A stretch of DNA of 64,000 nucleotides, from contig DASXAR010000039.1 of the NCBI GenBank assembly GCA_036406595.1, forward strand, positions 5,584 to 69,583, given 5' to 3'. The translations under genes were made by a program, and so were the position numbers. Source of the stretch: VRUE01 sp036406595. Its GTDB lineage: Bacteria > Actinomycetota > Thermoleophilia > Solirubrobacterales > 70-9. The notes under the pieces were generated by a model. The model was not told where the DNA came from. It ran no database searches and was given only the letters and a program-made list of their open reading frames with translations. Each line of letters starts with the position of its first letter. The stretch's first letter is position 1. Below are positions 1 through 8,136 of the stretch, piece after piece.

Positions 1-170
1 TGGTCCTCGCCAGCAGGGCGATCGACGCCCACCACGCAAATCCCGCCCGCCGGGTCACCGCGGTCAGCCGTCGCCTCACGCATACCGCACGGAGCCTCGG
101 GCTCTCGCGGCTCGAACAGGGCGCCGGCCTGATCGACGCGGACCGCGCGACCGACCCGAGCGTCAAGTAG
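1..170 (+). CDS. C-terminal end of a probable subtilisin-family (S8) serine peptidase (partial)
   Basis: The reading frame is open from the window edge to the TAG at 168-170 and encodes about 55 residues. The segment ending TARSLGLSRLEQGAGLIDAD resembles the end of S8 catalytic domains, where a helix with a T(A)R-x-LG turn is followed by QGAGLVDA-type sequence after the catalytic Ser. The catalytic triad would lie upstream and is not visible, so the family call rests on this short tail. The gene converges on the universal stress protein gene, and its stop codon lies inside a short tandem repeat. It could instead be another protein with a similar tail. Confidence 0.5.
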   Translation, partial: VLASRAIDAHHANPARRVTAVSRRLTHTARSLGLSRLEQGAGLIDADRATDPSVK

Positions 171-217
171 CCCTAGGTCTGGACGATCCAGGTAGCCCTA
201 GGTGGTCTGGACGATCA
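167..217. repeat. Imperfect tandem duplication at a convergent gene junction
   Basis: GTAGCCCTAGGTCTGGACGA begins at 167, and an almost identical copy with a 3-base insertion (GTAGCCCTAGGTGGTCTGGA) begins at 192. The second copy contains the last codons and stop of the minus-strand universal stress protein; the first contains the stop codon of the plus-strand peptidase. The stress-protein 3' end therefore appears to have been duplicated outside the gene. Confidence 0.6.
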
Positions 218-641
218 TCACGCTGCAGGGAGCGTGATGGGAGACTTTGTTGGGGACGCTGCCGAGCAGGAAGCGGCGGGCCCCGGTCATGCCCTTGTTG
301 CCGACGACGATCAGGTCGGCCCCTGACTTTTCGGCGACGTTGAGGATCCCGTCCGCGGGGTCGCCCTCGACCGGGTGGGTTTCCACCTCGATCCCCTCTT
401 TCCTGGCACTCGCCGCGGCGGCGTCTAGGACCAGGTTGACGTCCTCGCGCGGGCCGATCTCGTACTGGACGTCGGCCGGGGCGTCCGCCGCCTCGCCCTG
501 GACACGCCTCGAGGAGACGGGCTCGTAGGCGCTGACGATGCTGAGCGTTGCCCCGGTGAGCCTGGCAAGCTCGACCGTCTGGCGAACGGCCTCTGCTGCC
601 GTCTCCGAACCATCGGTTCCAACCACGATGCGATTGAACAC
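198..641 (-). CDS. Universal stress protein (UspA family)
   Basis: This is a 147-residue single-domain UspA protein, a cytoplasmic nucleotide-binding stress protein. The N-terminus RIVVGTDGSETA carries the conserved D-G-S of the first strand. The C-terminal part GNKGMTGARRFLLGSVPNKV matches the ATP-binding pattern G-x2-G-x9-G-S, so this member probably binds ATP. The length is typical of a single-domain member. It starts with ATG at 641 and stands alone, convergent with the upstream peptidase. No partner gene in the window indicates which stress it serves. Confidence 0.93.
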   Translation of the reverse strand: MFNRIVVGTDGSETAAEAVRQTVELARLTGATLSIVSAYEPVSSRRVQGEAADAPADVQYEIGPREDVNLVLDAAAASARKEGIEVETHPVEGDPADGILNVAEKSGADLIVVGNKGMTGARRFLLGSVPNKVSHHAPCSVMIVQTT

Positions 642-680
642 GCCGCCTCCTGTCCCCGGGGTCTCAGCTCGGCGCGGATA

Positions 681-809
681 CTAACGCTGCGTCCGCGAAT
701 GAGCCGGCAGTCCGCGGAAGCCACCGCCGAGGATCTCGGTGGGGGTGGTGGCGAGGCGGACGATCGCGATCACCATCGACGCGAGCAGGCAGGCGACGAG
801 GACGGCCAT
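681..809 (-). CDS. Small single-pass membrane protein, 42 aa (50 aa from a GTG at 833)
   Basis: From ATG at 807-809 the frame encodes MAVLVACLLASMVIAIVRLA, then a short polar tail rich in Thr, Gly and Arg. The first 20 residues would form one membrane segment. A GTG at 831-833 would add VPYLWKVG. A GGA triplet lies at a plausible distance before the ATG. The gene is divergent from the MBL hydrolase at 876. I do not recognise a family; the call rests on the hydrophobic profile and the otherwise empty interval. Confidence 0.4.
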   Translation of the reverse strand: MAVLVACLLASMVIAIVRLATTPTEILGGGFRGLPAHSRTQR

Positions 810-875
810 CCCGACTTTCCAGAGGTAGGGCACGCACGGCAGCGTAATCCCGGCGTGCCGAGGTAGGCTCACCGC

Positions 876-1586
876 GTGGAGGAAGTCGCCAATGGCGTGT
901 GGCTGCTGCGGGGGGACCTGCGCAAGTCGATGAACGTCTATTTCCTCAGGGACGGGGACGGCGTCGTCCAGTTCGACGCGGGCAGCAGCGCGATGACGAA
1001 GGCGGTGCGGGCCGCCGGAGAGCAGCTTGGTGGCGTCAAGCGAGTGGTGCTCAGCCACGCCCACGCTGACCACCGAGGCACGGCGCCGGGAATCGACGCG
1101 CCGATCCTCTGCCACCCCGACGAGGTCGCCGACGCCGAAAGCGACGCCTCGATCGCTCCCTATATGGACCTCTCGCAGCTGCCGGTCGCGCCGGTGCGGT
1201 GGATCTACCCGTTCCTGCTGCGGCGCTGGGACGGCGGCGCGGTGAGGATCGCCGGCACGGTCTCGGAGGGCGAGGAGGTCGCCGGCTTCGGAGTCCTCCA
1301 CTTCCCCGGTCACGCACCCGGCCTGATCGGGCTCTGGCGCGCCTCCGACCGCGTCGCCCTGGTCAGCGACGTCGTCTACCTCATCGACTCGGCTCGGCTC
1401 AAACCCCTTCCCGCCGGGGAGGCCAGCGTCCCCCATCCCGCCTGGGCGTGGGACCACGCGAAGGCGAAGGAGTCGGTCCGAAAGCTGGCCGCGCTCGAAC
1501 CGCTGGTGGTCGGAGCTGGACACGCCCCGCCGTTGCGGGGCGAGGACCTACGGCCGACCCTGGAAGCAGCGGCCGACAAGCTCTGA
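876..1586 (+). CDS. Metallo-beta-lactamase fold hydrolase
   Basis: This 236-residue protein has the MBL zinc signature SHAHADHRG (H-x-H-x-D-H), the downstream metal ligand region HFPGHAPG, and VALVSDVVY in the position of the bridging Asp. A late His in GAGHAPP completes the usual set. These features indicate a dinuclear metal hydrolase of the glyoxalase II-like type, probably cytoplasmic because no signal peptide is present. It starts at GTG 876. The substrate cannot be read from the sequence, and neighbouring genes give no pathway hint. Confidence 0.85.
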   Translation: MEEVANGVWLLRGDLRKSMNVYFLRDGDGVVQFDAGSSAMTKAVRAAGEQLGGVKRVVLSHAHADHRGTAPGIDAPILCHPDEVADAESDASIAPYMDLSQLPVAPVRWIYPFLLRRWDGGAVRIAGTVSEGEEVAGFGVLHFPGHAPGLIGLWRASDRVALVSDVVYLIDSARLKPLPAGEASVPHPAWAWDHAKAKESVRKLAALEPLVVGAGHAPPLRGEDLRPTLEAAADKL

Positions 1587-1607
1587 GCAGATAGTTTCCG
1601 CGCTCCA

Positions 1608-4034
1608 ATGCTCGGGACCTATGCCTCGGCGGCACTGATCTGCGCCGCCTCGCTCCTCGTCGGGCGCGCTGTGATGAGCGTCGCGGGGCAGAGGGAATGG
1701 TCGTGGCTCGAGCCTGCGGTCGGCCTCGCCGCGATCCTCACGGTGACCGGCGCGCTGGCGCGCGCGCCCGGTCACTCCACCTCGGCGGCGCTCGGCGTGG
1801 TGCTGCTGCTCCTCGCCGCGGCCGCCGTCCTCTGGCGCTCTGGATACGGGGCGGCCGGGGCCCTGCGCGCAGGGCTGCCGGTCGTGATCGTCGTCGCCCT
1901 GGTGCTCTCGATCCCCTTTGCGGTCAGCGGTCGCTGGGGCCTGCTCGGGGTGGGCTTCAACAACGACCTCGGCCTGCACCTCGCCTGGGCTGAGTGGCTG
2001 CGAAGCGGCTTCGGCCCGACTCCCGAAGCCGGCTATCCGCTCGGCCCCCACGCGCTCGCTGCGGCCACCGCCGCGGTCCCTGGAGTCAACCTCGGGCAGG
2101 CGTTCGTCGGAGAGCTCTTCGCGATCGGGGCGCTCACCGCGCTCACCGCGCTGGGTGCACTGCCCGGCCTCGGGGCCGTGCGCCGCACCGTGGCGGCCGC
2201 GCTGGTCGCCGTCTCCTATCTCGGCGCCTCCTATTTCGCCCAGGGCGCATTCAAGGAGACCGCCGAGGCCCTCTTCGTGCTCGCCTTCGCGGTCGGGCTG
2301 GCTGTCTCCGACCGCCGACGGGCCGAAAACCCACGCGATGCGTGGTTTTTCGGCCCGTCGGCGTGGCGCGGGGCGGTTCCCTACCTGGTGCTGGCGGGCG
2401 GGATCTTCTTCTCCTACAGCTTCGCCGGGCTCGCCTGGCCGATCGCAATCGTCGCCCTCTGGGGCCTGACCGTGCCCGAGGTTCGAAGTGCGCTGGCGCC
2501 GCGGCGCCTCTTCCGCCTCCTGCTGCGCCCATCGACGCTCCTCGCTCTCGCGCTCCTCGGCGGGCTGGCCGTGGTGACGACCGTAATCGGGCCCTTCGGG
2601 TTCGCCGGCGGCTTCAACCGGGTTGCGGGGAGCAACACCTACGGCCCCGTGTCGCCGATCGAGACGCTCGGCGTCTGGCCCGCCTCTAACTACCGGCTCG
2701 ACGCGCCGGGCGGCGCCCACCTGACCGGGATCGCCGGCGCGATCGGCGTGATCGCGGTGCTCGCCGGGGCGATCTGGTGGCTGCGACGGCGCGAGCTGGC
2801 GGTGCCGATTGCGCTGGCGGCGACCGCCGCCGTGTACCTGGTCTCGCTGCCGTTCAGCGGCGACTACTCGCAGGCCAAGGCGCTGATGATCGCGGCGCCG
2901 CTGGCGATGCTGGTCGCGATCCGGCCCCTCCTTGCCGAGCTATTGCCCCGCGGTCGTAGTTCCATCCCCTATCCGGAGAGAAATACGACATCGGAGGCGG
3001 ACGGGGCGAGGGCTTCGGCCGGCGTCGGTACCGGGGCGTCGGCGCGGCTCGCGTGGTCGGTCCTTGCCGTCGTCTTCGTCGCAGGCGCTGTTTGGTCGAG
3101 CCTGCTGGTGCTGCGCGACGCGCCGGTCGGGCCGGGCGGGCATGGCGCCGAGCTGCGTGCCTTCCTGCCGATCCTCCACGGGCAGCCCGTTCTCTACGCC
3201 GGCCAGGATCGCTACGCTGCCTACGAGCTGCTCGGAGCCGACACCCACGTGCCGCTGGTCGAGTTCCCCGACGAGGCGGTCTCGCCGAACCCGGAGAAGC
3301 CCTTCGACACCGGCGACGCCTACAGCCCGATCGACTTCGACTCCTTCACGCCCGGCACGCTGTCCCGCTTTCCGTACGTGATCACCGGTCGCGCGGCCTG
3401 GAACAGCGAGGCGCCGTCGAACTTCCGCCGCATTGCGGCGACGCCATCCTTCGTGCTCTGGAAGAACGTCGGCAAGCTGCCCGGCCAGCGGCATGTCCTG
3501 CTCGAGGGCACCGAGGCCGGGGCGCGGGCGGATTGCGCGGCACCGGAGATCCGCATCCTCACCTCCTATCCCGGGCGTGCCTCGCTCTTCCCCGAAGCGG
3601 TGCTAGGCAAGAAAGAAGCCTGGAAGGACGGCAGCATCCTGCGCAACGGCGAGCGCACCTCTCAGACCCTCGACCTCCCGCCCGGCCGCTGGCACCTATC
3701 GCTGCAGTACTTCGCCCCCTTCGACCTGACCCTGAGCGCGCCGGGATTCAGCGAATCGCTGACGGCGGCGCTCGACGGGCAGCGCCCGAACACGATCAGC
3801 CTCGCCAACAACGGCCAGTTCTGGCCGGCCGGCGATTACCTCAGCCGGGGCGGCCGCGTCACATTCACCGTCGCCGCGGCCGAGCCGAGCACGCTGCAGC
3901 AGCTAAGTGGCTATGCGGGCAAGGCCTACCTGGGCGGCCTGGTGGCGGTCGCCGCCGGCTCGCACCGCGTCGTCCCGCTCAACGCCGCCTGCGGCGGCTG
4001 GATCGATTGGTACGAATCCGAAGAGGCGCCCTGA
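1608..4034 (+). CDS. Large polytopic membrane protein with extracytoplasmic C-terminal domain, 808 aa
   Basis: The first 500 residues or so contain about ten or more hydrophobic segments; the last 300 are soluble and probably outside the membrane. The segment GFNNDLGLHLAWAEWLRSGF after the third or fourth helix recalls the acidic loop of GT-C membrane glycosyltransferases, and the C-terminal part looks like a beta-rich domain. A role in transferring sugars to cell-envelope polymers is inference. The frame is interrupted without frameshift by a 49-bp palindrome at 2314-2362, which encodes polar residues including ENPRDAWFFGPSA in a cytoplasmic loop. A second, weaker palindrome lies near 2953-2990. 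Function unknown. Confidence 0.75.
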   Translation: MLGTYASAALICAASLLVGRAVMSVAGQREWSWLEPAVGLAAILTVTGALARAPGHSTSAALGVVLLLLAAAAVLWRSGYGAAGALRAGLPVVIVVALVLSIPFAVSGRWGLLGVGFNNDLGLHLAWAEWLRSGFGPTPEAGYPLGPHALAAATAAVPGVNLGQAFVGELFAIGALTALTALGALPGLGAVRRTVAAALVAVSYLGASYFAQGAFKETAEALFVLAFAVGLAVSDRRRAENPRDAWFFGPSAWRGAVPYLVLAGGIFFSYSFAGLAWPIAIVALWGLTVPEVRSALAPRRLFRLLLRPSTLLALALLGGLAVVTTVIGPFGFAGGFNRVAGSNTYGPVSPIETLGVWPASNYRLDAPGGAHLTGIAGAIGVIAVLAGAIWWLRRRELAVPIALAATAAVYLVSLPFSGDYSQAKALMIAAPLAMLVAIRPLLAELLPRGRSSIPYPERNTTSEADGARASAGVGTGASARLAWSVLAVVFVAGAVWSSLLVLRDAPVGPGGHGAELRAFLPILHGQPVLYAGQDRYAAYELLGADTHVPLVEFPDEAVSPNPEKPFDTGDAYSPIDFDSFTPGTLSRFPYVITGRAAWNSEAPSNFRRIAATPSFVLWKNVGKLPGQRHVLLEGTEAGARADCAAPEIRILTSYPGRASLFPEAVLGKKEAWKDGSILRNGERTSQTLDLPPGRWHLSLQYFAPFDLTLSAPGFSESLTAALDGQRPNTISLANNGQFWPAGDYLSRGGRVTFTVAAAEPSTLQQLSGYAGKAYLGGLVAVAAGSHRVVPLNAACGGWIDWYESEEAP
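2314..2362. repeat. 49-bp palindromic repeat, copy 1, inside a coding sequence
   Basis: The left arm begins GCCGACGGGCCGAAAACCCA and the right arm ends TTTTTCGGCCCGTCGGC. The 23-base arms pair at all but one position around a 3-base centre. The same 49-base design (21-base arms, 7-base centre) recurs at 8087 and 26547. This copy lies in frame within the membrane protein gene. Confidence 0.8.
2953..2990. repeat. Weak imperfect palindrome in a coding linker
   Basis: TCGTAGTTCCATCCC and CCGGAGAGAAATACGA form imperfect arms around CTAT, inside the membrane protein gene. It encodes a polar linker (GRSSIPYPERNTTS) just before the last hydrophobic segment and is less GC-rich than its surroundings. 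No second copy was noticed in the window. Confidence 0.3.
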
Positions 4035-4079
4035 TCGTCCGGCCGGGGACCGCCGGCCTGAATGCGGGAGACGGCCCGG

Positions 4080-5009
4080 TCAGGCGGTCGCCTTGGCGGC
4101 GAGCCGCTCCGGGGAGGGGCGCACCACGTCCCAGGCGAGGCCGAGCTTCTCCAGGCAGACGATCACGCCTGCCGAGACGTCGAGCTGCCAGCGCCCGAGG
4201 CCGTGGATGGCCGAGGTGGGGAAGGCGTGGTGGTTGTTGTGCCAGGCCTCGCCCAGCGTCGGGAGCGCGATCAGCGCGAGGTTGCGCGACTCGTCACCCG
4301 TCTTGAAGTCGCGGCGCCCGAAGACGTGGCAGAGGGAATTGATGCTGTAGGTGGCGTGGTGGAGCACGAAGACGCGAACGAGGCCGCCCCAGAGGAGGCC
4401 GGTCACGCCGGCGAAGACCGTGCCGCCGATCACCCACCCGAGCGCAAACGGGACGAAGAGCCCAAGCACCGCCCAGAGCAAGAAGGTCCGGTCGACCCAA
4501 CTGATCACTGGATCCGCGAGAAGATCGGGGGCGAAGCGCTCCTTGTTCCCCCGCTGGGTGTGGATGAAGAGCCACCCCATGTGGGCGTGAAAGAGCCCGC
4601 GCAGGGCGCCGCTCAATCCATGACCGTGGTCGACGTGGGGGCTGTGCGGATCGCCCTCTTCGTCGGAGAAGGTGTGGTGCTTTCGGTGGTCGGCGACCCA
4701 TGAGATGACCGGCCCCTCGATCGCCGCCGAGCCGAGGATGGCCAGCGCGCCATGGAGCCAGGGCTTCGTTTTGAAGGCACGGTGGGTGAGGTGGCGGTGG
4801 AAGCCGACCGTGATTCCGAGCCCGGTCAGCAGGTAGATCCCGACGAAGAGGAAGACGTCGCTCCAGAGCAGCGCCTCACCCCACACCTGCCAACCGGCGA
4901 GCCCGATCGCGATGAAGGGGACGAGGGTGACGAGCCCAGTGATGATCCGGTCGCGGGTCTCGTTCGCGACAGGCTGCACGTCGGATGGGAGGGGACCATG
5001 TCCGGGCAT
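4080..5009 (-). CDS. Acyl-CoA/acyl-lipid delta-9-type fatty acid desaturase
   Basis: This is an integral membrane di-iron desaturase of 309 residues (314 if it starts at the ATG at 5024). All three histidine boxes are present: HRHLTH after the second hydrophobic stretch, HRKHH in the middle, and HNNHH near the C-terminus. Hydrophobic pairs flank them in the standard order. The family introduces a double bond into saturated acyl chains using O2 and electrons from a ferredoxin or cytochrome partner, which is not encoded here. The gene is divergent from the cyclopropane fatty acid synthase, whose substrate is an unsaturated chain, so the two probably act in sequence on membrane lipids. Confidence 0.93.
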   Translation of the reverse strand: MPGHGPLPSDVQPVANETRDRIITGLVTLVPFIAIGLAGWQVWGEALLWSDVFLFVGIYLLTGLGITVGFHRHLTHRAFKTKPWLHGALAILGSAAIEGPVISWVADHRKHHTFSDEEGDPHSPHVDHGHGLSGALRGLFHAHMGWLFIHTQRGNKERFAPDLLADPVISWVDRTFLLWAVLGLFVPFALGWVIGGTVFAGVTGLLWGGLVRVFVLHHATYSINSLCHVFGRRDFKTGDESRNLALIALPTLGEAWHNNHHAFPTSAIHGLGRWQLDVSAGVIVCLEKLGLAWDVVRPSPERLAAKATA

Positions 5010-5096
5010 CTGCGCGGCGATCATACGCCCGATCGGGGCGGCCTGGGGCTCGGCGAGCGCAGCATCGTCCCCGCTGGGAGCGGATATCTTCAGCGC

Positions 5097-6302
5097 ATGG
5101 CCTTCGCAAGCACGGCCCCGATTCGGCGGGAGATCGAAGCGCGCATCCCCCAGCGGCCCTTCACGATCGAGTTCTGGGACGGCACGAGGCTGGCCGCGAC
5201 AAATGGCGGGGGCCCGACCTTCTACGTCCGCTCGCCGCGTGCGGCCGCCCACGTCCTGCGCGCACCCGGCCAGCTCGGTCTGGGCCGCGCCTACGTCAGC
5301 GGCGAGATCGAGGTCGACGACATCGACGCCGTGATCGAGGTTCTCGACGGCTGGCAGCCGCCCTCCCTCGACCAGCGCGACAGGGCTCGCCTGCTGCTCG
5401 GCGCCGTGCGGGCTGCCGGGCTGACGCTCCCGCCGCCGCGGCCCGCCGCCGAGCTGCGGCCGAGCGGCCATCGCCACTCGAAGGAGCGCGACGCGCGCGC
5501 CGTACGCCACCACTACGACGTCTCCAACGAGTTCTTCTCGCTCTTTCTCGACGAGTCGATGACGTACAGCTGCGCGATCTTCTCGCTTGGCGCCGAGACG
5601 CTCGAGCAGGCGCAGGAGGAGAAGCTCGAGATGGTCGCCCGCAAGCTGTCGCTGAAGGAGGGGGACCGGGTGCTCGACGTCGGCTGCGGCTGGGGTAGCT
5701 TCCCCCTCCTTGCCGCGACCCGCCACGGAGCCAGCGTGGTCGGCATCACCCTCTCGCCTCCGCAGGCAGAGGAGGCGAGGCGGCGGGCCGAGGCGGCTGG
5801 CGTCTCCGACCGGGTCGACATCCGGGTCATGGACTACCGCGACCTGACCGGTGAGCGCTTCGACGCGATCGCGAGCATCGGCATGGTCGAGCACGTCGGC
5901 GCCGAGAACATAGATCTCTACGCGAAGACCCTGGCCGGCCTGCTGTCGCCGGGCGGGCGGCTCCTCAACCACGGCATCGCCCGACTCCGCCACACCGACG
6001 CGGAGGCCGGGCCGTTCTCGGAGCGCTACGTCTTCCCCGACGCCGTGCCTCTACATCTGTCGAGGGTCCTGCTGGCGCTCGAGCGGGCGGGCTTCGTCAC
6101 CCACCACGTCGAGGGGTTCGCCGACGACTACGCCGAAACGCTGCGCCACTGGACGCGCCGGCTCGAGGAGAACCTGGACCGGGCCCTGCGCCTCGCCGGC
6201 CCCGAACGCCTGCGGGTCTGGCGCCTCTACCTGCGGATGGCCCGCAACGGCTTCGAGTCGGGCTTCCTCTCCATCTACCAGGCCCGCTGCACCCTCGCCT
6301 GA
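5097..6302 (+). CDS. cfa: Cyclopropane-fatty-acyl-phospholipid synthase family methyltransferase
   Basis: This 401-residue class I SAM-dependent methyltransferase has the CFA synthase marks: HHYDVSNEFFSLFLDESMTY before the core fold, the SAM-binding loop VLDVGCGWGS, and SIGMVEHVG in the acceptor region. It transfers a methylene group from SAM to a double bond of phospholipid acyl chains at the membrane surface. The ATG at 5097 was chosen because it leaves a 70-90 base divergent promoter region with the desaturase; longer in-frame extensions are antisense to that gene. Related mycolic acid cyclopropane synthases share the motifs, so the exact lipid product is open. Confidence 0.92.
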   Translation: MAFASTAPIRREIEARIPQRPFTIEFWDGTRLAATNGGGPTFYVRSPRAAAHVLRAPGQLGLGRAYVSGEIEVDDIDAVIEVLDGWQPPSLDQRDRARLLLGAVRAAGLTLPPPRPAAELRPSGHRHSKERDARAVRHHYDVSNEFFSLFLDESMTYSCAIFSLGAETLEQAQEEKLEMVARKLSLKEGDRVLDVGCGWGSFPLLAATRHGASVVGITLSPPQAEEARRRAEAAGVSDRVDIRVMDYRDLTGERFDAIASIGMVEHVGAENIDLYAKTLAGLLSPGGRLLNHGIARLRHTDAEAGPFSERYVFPDAVPLHLSRVLLALERAGFVTHHVEGFADDYAETLRHWTRRLEENLDRALRLAGPERLRVWRLYLRMARNGFESGFLSIYQARCTLA

Positions 6303-6305
6303 CGG

Positions 6306-6386
6306 GACGTGCCGGTGGTTGACCCACCATATGGGTGGCCAATTACCGGCACGTCAGACGGTGGGTGGCCAATTACCGGCACGTCA
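6306..6386. repeat. Inverted plus direct repeats, possible mobile element remnant
   Basis: TGGGTGGCCAATTACCGGCA occurs at 6332 and again at 6362, each followed by CGTCA. An inverted, slightly diverged copy (GACGTGCCGGTGGTTGACCC) begins at 6306, so 6306-6355 folds as an imperfect palindrome with an ATAT centre. The block fills the gap between the cfa and HAD genes and encodes nothing. It resembles terminal repeats left by an insertion sequence, but no transposase is present. Confidence 0.55.
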
Positions 6387-7088
6387 AGCGGGGAAGCCGC
6401 GCTCGAGGGTCTCGAGGGCCCAGTCGGCGCCCGCGTCACTGAGTTCTTCGACGCCGTAGCTGCCGGTGGCGACGCCGACGACGCGGATCCCCGCGCCGTG
6501 GCCGGCCCGCACGTCGCGGGGGGTGTCACCCGCCGCGATGCAGGCCTCGCCGGAGAGGGCGCCGCCCGAGACCAACTCGCCGCGCCGCAGCGCCGCTTCG
6601 GTCACCTCGGTCCGGTCCGCTGAGTCGGAGCCGTAGCCGCCGAAGGAGAAGAAGCGGTTGAGCCGGCCGCGGGCCAGCTTGATGTGGGCCGCCGCCTCGA
6701 TGTTGCCGGTGACGAGCCCGAGCAGCACCCCCCGCTCGATCAGCTCCGGTAGAAGCGCCTCGATGCCGGGCATGAGGCGATACCCGTCGGAGTCGGCGAC
6801 GGTCTCGGGCAGGTGCTTGAGGTAGCAGCCGATCGCCCGCGAGCGCTCCTCGGGGCTGCCCTCGCGCTCAAGCACCTCGCGGAAGACGATCGCCGCTATC
6901 TCGGGATCGGTCATGCCGGCGTCGGTGTGCTCGTCGATGTTCGCCCCGATTCCGTGCAGCTCCTCGAAGGCGCTCTGCCAGGCGGCCGCGCCCGCCCCGC
7001 CGGTGACGAGCAGCGTCCCGTCGATGTCGAACAGCACGGCGCGAATGCGTCCGTGGCCCGCACCGTCGTTCACCCGGCGCTCACTCAT
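6384..7088 (-). CDS. HAD-superfamily hydrolase, phosphoglycolate phosphatase-like
   Basis: This 234-residue protein carries the HAD nucleophile motif FDIDGTLL near residue 20, a helical cap, the threonine loop LGLVTGN, and the acidic metal motif IAAGDTPRDVRAG. It should hydrolyse a small phosphate ester in the cytoplasm; 2-phosphoglycolate or a sugar phosphate is plausible given the pentose phosphate genes upstream. Its start overlaps the cydB stop by 8 bases, so it is translated with that operon. The stop lies at the edge of the repeat block at 6306-6386, which may therefore have altered its last codons. Confidence 0.88.
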   Translation of the reverse strand: MSERRVNDGAGHGRIRAVLFDIDGTLLVTGGAGAAAWQSAFEELHGIGANIDEHTDAGMTDPEIAAIVFREVLEREGSPEERSRAIGCYLKHLPETVADSDGYRLMPGIEALLPELIERGVLLGLVTGNIEAAAHIKLARGRLNRFFSFGGYGSDSADRTEVTEAALRRGELVSGGALSGEACIAAGDTPRDVRAGHGAGIRVVGVATGSYGVEELSDAGADWALETLERGFPA

Positions 7089-8076
7089 TCAGCAGGTCCC
7101 GCTGGGTGAGCCAGTAGAGCAGCCCGAGGGCGGGCAGGACCACCAGCACCGCGACGACGAAGACGGCGATCAGCGCGGTGAGGCTGTCGCCCGGTGCCGC
7201 CGTCTGGCCGACCTTCAGCGAAATCGGCAGCAGGTAGGGGAACTGGGCGACGCCCCAGCCCCAGACGACGGCGGCGACGGCGCCGACGGCAAGCGGGCGG
7301 AGGCCGCGCCGGCCGCCGCGCAGCAGCACGACGAGGAGGGCGAGTCCGCAGAGGGCCGAGACGATGACCAGCGGCAGCCCCTCGTTCACGAGCCCTTCGT
7401 ACACGTAGTGCGCTTCGTCGTGCAGGGCGAAGATTCCGGCGAGCGCGAAGGCGCCGGCGACGAACGCAGCGGCAAGCGCCCGTCGCGCGAAATAGTCCTC
7501 CAGCCCGGGGTCAGCACGCCGGGCGTCGACCACGAGGAAGACGGCGGCGAGGTACGCGCCGCTGGCCACGAACAGGGCGCCGGTGAGGAGAGGCAGCGGA
7601 GCGATCCAGCTCGAGAACGCGGCGCCGTTGCCCTCGGCCGGCACGTTGCCGGCGGCCACGGCCCCGACCACCGTGCCCATGAAGAACGGCGTCAGCAGCG
7701 AGGAGAGCGCGAAGGTCGCCCCCATCGCGCGCCGCGCCTCGAGCCGCCGCACCGATTTGCGGAAGGCGAAGCCGGCGCCGCGCAGGACGATCCCCAGCGC
7801 CGCCAGCGCCAGCGGCACATAGAGGGTCGACATGACGGCGCCGAAGGCCTCCGGAAAGGCCGTCCAGAAGACGACCAGGATGAAGATGAGCCAGACGTGG
7901 TTCGCCTCCCACACCGGGGTCAGGGAGCGCTGGATCAGCGACCGCGGCCGTTCCCCCTTCTCCGGGCCGCCGGCGATCAGGTCCCAGAAGCCGCCGCCGA
8001 AGTCGGCGCCGCCGAAGATCGCGTAGAGGGTCGCCCCGATCCAGAGGATCGCCGCGGCGACGTCGGCCCTACTCAT
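7081..8076 (-). CDS. cydB: Cytochrome bd ubiquinol oxidase subunit II
   Basis: This 331-residue membrane subunit of cytochrome bd oxidase has the family N-terminus ILWIGATLYAIFGGADFGGG, then PVWEANHVWLIF and a FRK turn, with about eight hydrophobic helices in all. Together with CydA it forms the terminal quinol oxidase that reduces O2 with high affinity and without proton pumping. It follows cydA by 60 bases that contain a 49-bp palindrome, and overlaps the HAD gene downstream. No cydX-like or cydCD gene is visible nearby. Confidence 0.96.
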   Translation of the reverse strand: MSRADVAAAILWIGATLYAIFGGADFGGGFWDLIAGGPEKGERPRSLIQRSLTPVWEANHVWLIFILVVFWTAFPEAFGAVMSTLYVPLALAALGIVLRGAGFAFRKSVRRLEARRAMGATFALSSLLTPFFMGTVVGAVAAGNVPAEGNGAAFSSWIAPLPLLTGALFVASGAYLAAVFLVVDARRADPGLEDYFARRALAAAFVAGAFALAGIFALHDEAHYVYEGLVNEGLPLVIVSALCGLALLVVLLRGGRRGLRPLAVGAVAAVVWGWGVAQFPYLLPISLKVGQTAAPGDSLTALIAVFVVAVLVVLPALGLLYWLTQRDLLNE

Positions 8077-8086
8077 GATTTCCTCC

Positions 8087-8135
8087 GTCGATGGGTCGCG
8101 TACCCACGGTATAGGTGTGTTTTCGGCCCATCGGC
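8087..8135. repeat. 49-bp palindromic repeat, copy 2, between cydA and cydB
   Basis: The arms are GTCGATGGGTCGCGTACCCA(C) and (G)TGTGTTTTCGGCCCATCGGC around the centre GGTATAG. The right arm matches the family consensus well, while the left arm has several changes, so the hairpin is weaker than in the other copies. It occupies most of the cydA-cydB gap and could affect mRNA stability or the ratio of the two subunits. Confidence 0.75.
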
Positions 8136-8136
8136 A

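Noticed and set aside
5025..5993. N-terminal extension of the desaturase frame
   Set aside because: The extra residues are antisense to the cfa gene, low in hydrophobic content, and lie before the conserved desaturase start.
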